From NCBI GenBank assembly GCA_023362775.1, contig JALMGJ010000005.1, positions 67,471,963-67,535,962 on the forward strand: 64,000 nucleotides of DNA, read 5' to 3'. The notes beneath the pieces were generated by a model, which saw nothing but the letters and a program-made list of their open reading frames with translations, did no database searches and had not been told where the DNA came from. This DNA is from Charina bottae. Its lineage: Eukaryota; Chordata; Lepidosauria; Squamata; Charinaidae. Below, one piece after another: positions 31,931 through 64,000 of the stretch; the first letter of the stretch is position 1; every line of letters begins with the position of its first letter. Made by a program: the position numbers and the translations under genes.

Positions 31931-33291
31931 CTATTTAATATCATATTCTTTTTGGATATATTTTATAAAGGGGTCCCATATTTCCTTATACTTCCCTATT
32001 TCTTTCCCTTTTATTAAATTCATCAATTTGTCTGTTTGCATTAATTCCATTGTTTTTATGATCCATTCTTCTTTTGTTGGTATATTTTCTTGCTTCCAAT
32101 ATTGGGCATACTTTATTCTAGCAGCAGTACTTAAATACAGAAATAGAATCTTTTGTTTTTTATTAATGTTATCGTCCATTTTACCTATCAAGTAATATTC
32201 TGGTTTCATCCTTATATTATTGTCTAATATTTTACATATATATTTATGTATTTTGCACCAATATTTTTTGCTTTTGCACATGACCACCAGATATGGTAAA
32301 AGGTTCCACTTTTATTTTTACATTTCCAGCATAGATTGGTATTCCTAATTTTTTATTTAAATAGTACCTCAGGAGACAAGTACCATCTGAAAATCATTTT
32401 GTATAAGTTTTCTCTTAAATTATTGCTTAAAGTAAATTTGATATTTTTTGTTCAAATTTCTTGCCATTGATCATATGTAATTTCAATTCCTAAATTTTCT
32501 TCCCATTTTCTCATATACTTTTTAATTTTTATGTCCTTGGTTTTTATCTCCAATAATGTTTTATATATTTTTGAAATTAAGTGATCTTCTTCTTGTTCTA
32601 ATATATTGTCCCAATTGTTTTCCATTTTTGTAAATTGATACGTTTTTAATCTATTTTATATTGCTCTTTCAATTGGAAGTATGTAAACCAGTGACATATT
32701 ATGTTTTCATTTTCTAATTCCTCTCTTGTTTTAAGTCTGTGGTTGTTTCCTTCAAATTTTAGTAGATTTTTATACCTTATATATTCTTTTTTGTTTTGAT
32801 TGCCTATTCTGGTACTTGCCTCCTGGGTTGATACCCATAGCGGAAGATTGGGTGATAGCATTTTTTTTATATTTGTTCCAAATTTTCAGCAATGATTTCC
32901 TTATAATGTGGTTATTAAATGCCCTGTTTACTTTACTTCTATTGTACCACATATAGCCGTGTCACCCATATCTATTATCATGTCCTTCCAGATTTAATAT
33001 TTTATGATTTTCTAGTTTTATCCATATCAATCCACATGTTTCGTAGTATAATTTAAGATCAGGCATTGCTAGTCCCCCTCTATTTTTTGTATCTTGTACA
33101 GTAAGTATTTTAGTTTGATTCTGGGTTTTTTCTTTTGCCATATAAATTTTGTTATTTCCCTTTGCCAATTCATAAAAATTTGATCTTTTATCATGATTGG
33201 GATTGTTTGAAACAAATATAGAAACCTTGGTAGTACATTCATTTTTATTGTAGCTATCCTTCCTAATAATGATAATTGTAAGTTTACCCAT
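31931..33291 (-). pseudogene. L1 ORF2 C-terminal region, fragmented
   Basis: Four short ORFs in different frames share L1 C-terminal content (QNQTKILTVQDTKNRGGLAM, PTKEEWIIKTMELMQTDKLM, EIWDPFIKYIQ). Several indels disable it. Confidence 0.8.
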
Positions 33292-34700
33292 TTCTCAAGA
33301 TCTTTTTTAATTTCCTTCCACAGACTGTCATAATTGTTCTTATATAGATCTAAATTATTATTTGTTAATTGTATTCCTAGATATTTTAATTTTTTAACAT
33401 TTTGAAATCCTGATAATTGTTCTATTTTAATTATCTCTTCTTTTGTCATATTTAAATTGATCATTTTAGTTTTCTGTTTGTTTATTTTGAACCCTGATAA
33501 GTCCCCATATTCTTGTAGCTTAGAAATTAGTTTAATTATTGAATTCTCTGGATTTTGTATTGTTATTACCAGGTCGTCTGCGAATGCCTTTAATTTGTAA
33601 TTTTCCTGCTTTATCTTCACCCCTTCTATATTTTGATCTTTTCTAATTTCTTCTAATAATACTTCTAACACCAAAATAAATAATAAAGGAGAAAAAGGAC
33701 AGCCTTGTCTAGTACCTTTTGATATATTGCATTCCTGAGTTTCTTCGTCATCTACTATTATTCTTGCTTTCTGAATCTTATATATTGCTTTAATTGCATT
33801 TATAAATTTTTCGCCAAAATTTCTATTTTCTAATACTTTAAACATAAATTCCCAATTGACGTTGTCAAAAGCTTTTTCTGCATCCAAAAATAATAACATT
33901 ATTGGCTTTTCGTTGTGTACATTTGCATATTCTATTAAATCAATTACATTTCTTATATTATCTTTTATTTGTCTTTTTGGTAAAAATCCATTTTGGTCCT
34001 GATTAATTATTTTCTGTAAAAAAAAAAAATTAAGTCTTTCAGCAAGGATAATAGTAAATATTTTATAGTCATTATTTAATAAGGAAATTGGTCTATAATT
34101 TTTGCATTCTGTTGGGTCTTGGTTTTTTTTGGGGATTAATACTATATTGGCCTCTCTCCATGATTGTGGTATTTTTGATCCCTGTAATATTGAGTTAGAC
34201 AGTGTTTTTAATGGATTGAGCAGATATTCTTGAAATTTTTTATAATATTCAGCTGTAAAGCCATCAGTTCCAGGTGTTTTACCTATTTTTAATCTTTTAA
34301 TTGCATCTTTAATTTCTTGAGTTGTGATACTATTATTTGTAAAGTCCTTATCCTCTTCTGTTAATTTTTCTAAGTTGCTTTTTTTAATATACTCATCAAT
34401 TTTACTTGTTAGTATTTTTTGTTCTTGATATAAATTAGTATAGTAATCAAAAAAAGCTCCCTTAATATCTTCGTTGTATATTAGTTCCTTATTCTTAATC
34501 TCTAATTTTAGTAATATTTCTTTTTCTTTTTCTTTTCTTAGTTTATACATTAGCCATTTTCCTGGTTTGTTTGCATGTTCAAAATTTCTTTGTTTAATAA
34601 ATTTTAACTTTTTGTCTAGTTCTTCTGTTAATTCTATCTTAACCTGGAGTTGCAATAATTTTATTTGATCTATTATTTCCTCCTTATCTTTTTTTTCCAT
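33069..34700 (-). CDS. L1 reverse transcriptase domain, open
   Basis: A 543-codon ORF covering the L1 ORF2 linker and reverse transcriptase, which copies L1 RNA at the nicked target. The Lys-rich linker comes first. RT motifs follow in order: KTPGTDGFTAEYYKKF, YRPISLLNNDYKIF, MLLFLDAEKAFDNVNW, TRQGCPFSPLLF, FADDLVITI (catalytic Asp pair) and LKYLGIQL. A conserved LGRIATIKMNVLPRFLYLFQ thumb segment follows. Upstream (34908-35285) the endonuclease end is present in a different frame, so the full ORF2 is broken. Codon use is strongly AT-rich. Confidence 0.9.
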   Translation of the reverse strand: MEKKDKEEIIDQIKLLQLQVKIELTEELDKKLKFIKQRNFEHANKPGKWLMYKLRKEKEKEILLKLEIKNKELIYNEDIKGAFFDYYTNLYQEQKILTSKIDEYIKKSNLEKLTEEDKDFTNNSITTQEIKDAIKRLKIGKTPGTDGFTAEYYKKFQEYLLNPLKTLSNSILQGSKIPQSWREANIVLIPKKNQDPTECKNYRPISLLNNDYKIFTIILAERLNFFFLQKIINQDQNGFLPKRQIKDNIRNVIDLIEYANVHNEKPIMLLFLDAEKAFDNVNWEFMFKVLENRNFGEKFINAIKAIYKIQKARIIVDDEETQECNISKGTRQGCPFSPLLFILVLEVLLEEIRKDQNIEGVKIKQENYKLKAFADDLVITIQNPENSIIKLISKLQEYGDLSGFKINKQKTKMINLNMTKEEIIKIEQLSGFQNVKKLKYLGIQLTNNNLDLYKNNYDSLWKEIKKDLEKWVNLQLSLLGRIATIKMNVLPRFLYLFQTIPIMIKDQIFMNWQREITKFIWQKKKPRIKLKYLLYKIQKIEGD

Positions 34701-34907
34701 TGTTCTTTTGCAATTCTAATTCTTTTTCTTTTATCTGCTCCATTATTGTTTCCATTTTTAATCTATTTTTTTGATAATTATTAATCGATATCAGCTGTCC
34801 TCTCATATATGCTTTACTTGCCTCCCATACTGTTTCTATTTTTACTTCGTTATCCATATTCCAAATTAAAAATTCTTGTAATTTTTTCCCTAGTTCATCT
34901 ACATTTT

Positions 34908-35285
34908 TTAATCTTTAAGGATATTTTCTTTCATACGCCATCTATATTTTTTTGCATTTATACATAAAGTCATTTGGACGGGGTTGTGGTCTGAGAGTGT
35001 TTTTGAAAAAATTGATATATCTTTAATTTTATTTTCTAAATTTTTTGACACCCAAATCATATCAATTCTGGAAAACGAATTAAATCTATTGGAGTAATAA
35101 GAGTATTCTTTTTTATTTCCTTTAATGTGTCTCCATACATCTACCAACATTAAATTCTTTACCATATTGTAAAATTCTTTTGGTAATTTCCCTTGGTTTT
35201 TATTGATATGGTTTTCTGATTTTCTATCTATTTCAGGTTCCACAACCCCATTCAAATCACCCATCAGTATCCAATTATTAATCAT
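34908..35285 (-). pseudogene. L1 endonuclease C-terminal part
   Basis: The frame includes NWILMGDLNGVVEPEIDR, SYYSNRFNSFSRIDMIWVS and the catalytic SDHNPVQ of the L1 APE-type endonuclease. It is separated from the RT ORF by a frame break near 34700-34900, and its N-terminal half is missing. Confidence 0.85.
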
Positions 35286-35470
35286 ATTTTCTGAGAGAAC
35301 TTCTGATAGTTCTTTTAAAAAAACCTCTTCTGCTATTTTGCAATTAAATGAAACTGGTGAGTGAGGTTATTTGGATCAGTTTGATCAGGTTTGGCAGCAT
35401 GGACCTATGCCTTTTGACAGCTACAGTAATGAAGCCTGAAACAAATACCATCTATTTATATAAAGCATGC

Positions 35471-36109
35471 TGTCAGGGTTTTCCTGTGAAAAGTAAATCG
35501 CTTTCTTTACTGTCTGTGTACTTTCTGTTTACTATTCCTCTGTAGCGTTCTCAAAACAAAGTCACTGATAAAGCAGGTGCAGCTGATCATGTGATGTTAT
35601 GTCTCGTCCGAAATAACTATCTCATTGGAACAAGAAGAACACTTCTCAGGGGGAGGAACAATATGCTTGGCTAGATGCAACACTGCCATCTCATGGCGGT
35701 TTATACTATGTGCAATTCTGAACGCTTTAGGCTTTGTTAATCTGAAAGGCTTTGTGACCCATGACTCTAAGATTCCTCCAGTCAGAAAGCTGACACAAGT
35801 GTATATCTCAGCTGTGAACTATGGGTCTATGCTTCTTGACTTCTGTCCGGTCTTTTAGCCATGTTCGTGTGTATATTCTACTTCTGGAGACTGAGAAGTG
35901 CGTAGCTATGCATGGCTGTGTGTGTAGGCCATGGAATAGGCTCCTTCATGTCTTCAAACTTTGCTTGTACGTTTGTTTTTTCCTTTTTGCAATAATGTAA
36001 CTGTATATACATTTATTGCCTTTTATTACAAGTAAACATTTTAGCCATAAACGCTGCACTCTGTCTGATTACTCTGCGCCTTAACCCCATAAGCCAGCAA
36101 AATCCCACA
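35471..36109 (+). mobile_element. Solo LTR with 5-bp TSD
   Basis: A 639-bp segment starts TGTCAGGGTTTTCC and ends AGCAAAATCCCACA, flanked by CATGC on both sides (35466-35470 and 36110-36114). No internal retroviral or gypsy-like coding DNA is present, so it is a solo LTR left by recombination. The element class cannot be assigned from the LTR alone. Confidence 0.8.
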
Positions 36110-36242
36110 CATGCAACCTAAACCTTTAGCAGAGGGAAAAAAGACAGCACTGCCCTTTGATTTTTTGGCAACTGACTTGTAAACCCACAAATAGTCCAAA
36201 TGAGATTATAGTTTTGTTGTCTTTTGTTCTGATCTGCTAGTG

Positions 36243-36512
36243 CAGAGCTTTCCAAACTGTGTGTCGCGACACAAAAGTGTGTCGCCACACACAGTCTGGT
36301 GTGTCGTCACACAACTCGGAAGTGCTGATCATCATCAGTGCTTCCGGGTTTTCCCGCGGCGACACACCAACAGTGGCACGCAAAAAACGAAAGCGGCAGC
36401 AGCGCTTCCGGGTTTTTGCGCGCTGCTGCAATGGCGGCACTTCTGGGTTTTCCCGCGGCGACACACCAACCGCTGTTGGTGTGTCGCCGCGGGAAAACTT
36501 TGGAAAGCCCTG
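36243..36512. mobile_element. hAT MITE of CAGAGCTTTCC family, copy 1
   Basis: The left end CAGAGCTTTCCAAACTGTG and right end CTTTGGAAAGCCCTG are inverted repeats. An 8-bp duplication TGCTAGTG flanks the element (36235-36242 and 36513-36520). The interior has repeated TGTGTCGCC/GGCGACACA blocks. Two more copies are at 50568 and 52847. Confidence 0.92.
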
Positions 36513-36784
36513 TGCTAGTGATACTAGCAATTCTGGACATCATTTCTTGTCAGCATTCAGTACTCCAATATTGCAGTGGTAGAGCTAGCACTATAGTGAA
36601 GCAAGGTAGCCATTATTCTTTAATTAAGAAAAAGTTATTCTACTAATGCTAAATGTATTTAGAAGCAATAATATATTTATATTGTTGATTTACACACACC
36701 TATTTTGTTCTTATTTTTCAGTTTATTACTTATCTTTGGATAAAGAGCTGCTAGATTTCTGGTTTAGTCAAAATTCATTAACAA

Positions 36785-60885
<24,101 letters not shown>

Positions 60886-61601
60886 TTTAAGATTTACTGT
60901 GGTGTTTCATACAGCACACTTTTAAAAGTTTATACCAGATTGCAATATCAAATATGGTTTAGCACTAGCACTATGGCAATTTAATGCTAATAACTCTGAC
61001 TAGTCTGTTTGCCAATCTAACAATATAGCATTGTCTCTTAAGTTTACAGCGCTTACACAAATGTGTTTGGCATAGGAAAAAATTAGAAGGGGTTGAAATG
61101 CAGGGTCAAACTAACATACTGAATATTCTTTGTTGAATTCCTTTTGGTTGCTATTGGATTTTTTTAAAGAATGTATTTAAAACACATAACTCTAAAGATT
61201 TACAATTTTAGAATTGTAGAGAAAAAAATAGCAATATACTATTATATATGCTTTTTTGCCACCAAATATCAGTTTTGAAAACTGGACCTTTGTAAAGGCC
61301 AATAAAAGTAAGGAAAAGTTACTCATTAGCTTGAAAATGTATCATCTTCAGCCTTTTTGTTAATGTATGTTATAGAAGTTTGTTTTTTGTTTGTTTTTTC
61401 CAAAACAAATAGAAGTTTGTAACATTTATTGCTATCTTAACTTACTGCGTCAACTATCAGAATGTAAAGAAATGGTTAGATGTTATTTATATACCGTATT
61501 TATGCATATGTAATATTTGTTTTCAAAACTGTTGTATTTCTGAAAATCTTGTATTTGATGGCTGTATGTTCAGAAATCATAAGTACAGCTATTTGTATAA
61601 A

Positions 61602-61607
61602 AATAAA
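61602..61607 (+). terminator. Poly(A) signal of the LRRC27-like gene
   Basis: AATAAA, with a G/T-rich element about 20 bp downstream, placed 717 bp after the stop codon. Confidence 0.7.
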
Positions 61608-61624
61608 TTGTACTTTCAAATACA

Positions 61625-62535
61625 CGGTAGAGTTCTTTGGTTGACTACTTGTTTTCTTTGATACATACAGTATATGATTTGTTTGTTATGGTATCTTGTT
61701 TTCCCATCCTTAGCTTTGAATTTAGATCAGGAAAATGGCACAAGAGAAGATACTGGACCTTTCTTCCAGTGTTACTTTTCCTAACTTCAAAGCAACTGAG
61801 AAAATGGGAAATGCTGATTGCCAATCTTTTGCATAAATTACATGGACTACTTTCAGAAACAACATTTCCAACACTACCAATCAAGGGACATTGTGCAGTT
61901 TTTCCATCTTTTCCTTCTTAATTTTTTGTATAAAGAAAAAACTATGCTAATAGCGGAAAATATGGGAAGATCGCAAGGAAAAAAACAATGTCTTAGTGTT
62001 GCATAAAATTCATGACTAAATATTTTACCCTGAAAGAAAATTTGGAAATATCTTGGGAGCAATTAGTTCAGTGAAGGAAGCTATTAAAGACCAAAGTCAC
62101 TAAACATTACAAAGAATAGAGGTTCTATAAGGTCAAATTCTTATTTTAACCTGTACTCTAGTATATGAACAAATACCCATAAATGATAAAAAAAATTAGC
62201 TACTTTTCTACCCAGGAGGCTAATTAGAGTGAAACCAAAACTTTCAAGGATTCCATGTACCATGCATAAATATTTCCAGCCTTGATGACATTTCATAAGC
62301 AGGAAAATTTTAAATTCAGGCCAAATGTGTTAAGTGATGTCCTCAGGCTTTCAGCGTGTACTATGTCAGCTAAGTATGTTGGCCTTTTACCTGATGCATA
62401 TTTTCTCAGGCATTTGTTTCTCAGGCAATTCTGTTAATTGTTCACAGAAATCTCTTGTGGTAATACATGCCTCTCCGGCAGTTTCCACTGGACATGGTCA
62501 TAACAAGGCATAATCAAGTGTGTAAAATTAAGGAT
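61625..62535. other. Intergenic spacer after the LRRC27-like gene
   Basis: No gene or repeat recognised. The 94-codon ORF at 61637-61921 shows no domain. Confidence 0.45.
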
Positions 62536-62539
62536 ATGG

Positions 62540-62760
62540 CAGTGCCAATGGTTAAGGCCTCAGGCTAAAAGGTGGGAGACTGTGAGTTCTGGTCCTGCCT
62601 TAGGCACAAAGCCAGCTGGGTGACCTTGGGCCAGTCAGTCTCTCTCAGTCCTAGGAAGGAGGCAGTGGCAAACCAGATCCGAAAAACCTTGCCAAGAAAA
62701 CTGCAGGGACTTGTCCAGGCAGTTGTCTGAAGTCAAAACCTGACTTGAAGGCGCACACAC
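62540..62760 (+). mobile_element. tRNA-derived SINE (squamate type), + strand
   Basis: The head GTGCCAATGGTTAAGGCCTC and B-box GTGAGTTCTGGTCC are followed by GGTGACCTTGGGCCAGTCAG and CCAAGAAAACTGCAGGGAC. It ends CTTGAAGGCGCACAC with a CA-rich tail. It is the only + strand copy of this family in the window. Confidence 0.85.
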
Positions 62761-62769
62761 AACACACAC

Positions 62770-64000
62770 ACAGTGCCATGCACACGCATATGCATTAAGG
62801 GGTAAGTAAAACAATAAGCTTATTGTTCCACTTTTCTAACAGATCTGCCTGCAGACCTTTGTACCAGAAATTGCAAACCATAGCTAACCAGCAAATCTTA
62901 TCTGGAATCACTGCCTTAATAGACTATGTTCTAGAAAGGCACAGAAAAGGCAGTTAGCATCATATCCTTTAAGATCTGATGGCCTCTTCTCTTCTCTTCT
63001 CTTCCCCCCTCCCCTCCCCTCCCCCTATCTCTCTCTCTCTCCACGTTCTAATTCCCTGGTGCCAGAAATTGCGGATCAGGGCTATGGGGCCATAATCTCT
63101 TATGAGATATCCTATAGATACCTCCTAATAGGTCTTGTTCATAGTCCAGATGGCCTTTGGGCCAGGTTTCAGATTCCTGTTTTTTTTCATAGTTTGTGTA
63201 TGCACATATATAAAGGCTGACATAGCAAAAACACACACATCTGTTTCTGTACTATTCTCAAGCTACATGGGGAATCTGCTCTGTGCCTTGTATGCATCTT
63301 GTAGAATTAGAATTGTAGTCTAATGTTTCTTCATATGGGTTATATGGTTTATTAATTAGTACAGTATTTATTAACAAAAATATATTTTATGTTTCCTCTG
63401 CATCGGGCAGGGAGATTGCAAGTCTGTTAACTCAGTGCAAATTAAATACTCATTATTTGACAAAAAGCTCAAATCTAATTACATGAGAATCAAGTGGCTA
63501 AATGAAGATTTGGAAGAAGCTATGCATCCCTGAAAAGATTAAACTAGTTCATAATTACCATTTCTGCTCTGACAGTTACAAATATAGGTCTTATTTTCCA
63601 TAAAAGTATTTCCTTAGATATTAAGGGTGGCTCTTCCCTTTCTAAAAGAATACTAATAACCCACTGTGCAGTTAAGCCAAGGCCCCAAACAGCTTACAGC
63701 AGGCACATTGCATTCAATTCAGTAATTTTGTTGGGTGTGTGGCTCCAACTTAGAGTGTATTTTGTAAAATAAACCAAAGCTAATATATTAAATGCCACTT
63801 AAAACAGATTCAGTGGAGCTGATAAAATAGGTTGCTCTGGCTACACTATTTACTTACTGTGCAATAATTTACACAGGACAAAAATATTGTATCAACTTGG
63901 TTGTGTATTTGTAAACTGAAGATCATCATTCCAAGAGCACAGGACAGTAACCTGTGGTACATTTCTAAGCACATTTGGTGAATAAGCCCATGAAACACAA
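62770..64000. other. AT-rich terminal stretch
   Basis: A pyrimidine tract (CTTCT)n(CCCCT)n(CT)n lies at 62985-63042. No gene or RNA recognised. Confidence 0.45.

Larger units (their letters stand above)
31275..35345 (-). mobile_element. L1 retrotransposon, 5'-truncated
   Basis: About 4 kb of L1 ORF2 and 3' UTR on the - strand, with an A-rich end at 31275-31300. The endonuclease is cut within its second half near 35345. The RT region is open over 543 codons, but the C-terminal part is broken into several frames. It is a different L1 lineage copy from the one at 8211. Confidence 0.9.

Overview
ORGANISM. This is vertebrate nuclear DNA, most likely from a squamate reptile. The evidence is the mix of repeats: a full-length BovB (RTE) retrotransposon with several fragments, Sauria-type tRNA SINEs ending in a CCTTTACCTT-like tail, CR1, L1 and Penelope-like elements, hAT and Tc1 DNA transposons, and long microsatellites. 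There is one spliced host gene. No bacterial or viral genome features are seen. || HOST GENE. A seven-exon coding region on the + strand (36785-60885, 259 codons when spliced) encodes a leucine-rich-repeat protein that I recognise as LRRC27 or a close relative. Every junction is GT-AG, phases agree throughout, an in-frame stop lies just upstream of the ATG, and a poly(A) signal lies at 61602-61607. About 8.4 kb upstream a CpG-rich block (27900-28560) contains a perfect RFX-type X-box (28263-28276) and a strong splice donor (28436/28437). It is the best candidate promoter and untranslated first exon, and would fit a cilium-related gene. || REPEATS BY REGION. 1-8200: an hAT MITE, SINEs, a CR1 fragment and a TA-flanked foldback MITE. 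8211-11515: an L1 with an intact ORF1 whose reverse transcriptase is missing and replaced by a Penelope-like fragment. 11900-15400: foldback MITEs, a possible LTR, an AP-endonuclease fragment and SINEs. 17547-20749: full-length BovB with 9-bp target-site duplications. 23650-27510: a Penelope-like fragment with a 5' hairpin, two BovB 3' pieces, and a Tc1 transposon inserted in the second. 31280-35340: an L1 on the - strand with a 543-codon reverse-transcriptase ORF. 35471-36109: a solo LTR. || MAIN DISCOVERY CANDIDATE. Intron 3 of the LRRC27-like gene holds a 4.37-kb non-autonomous hAT element (44537-48901, 8-bp duplication GTCTAGCC). It is a giant inverted repeat with arms of about 1.15 kb and carries, in both arms, spliceable exons that match the C-terminus of WDR46, a nucleolar ribosome-biogenesis WD-repeat protein. 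A sibling element (53640-55914, duplication GTATAGAC) in intron 4 carries part of one of these exons plus a 205-bp tandem repeat arranged as a three-unit higher-order array. Together they look like a vertebrate hAT family that captures and amplifies host gene fragments, comparable in principle to plant Pack-type transposons.
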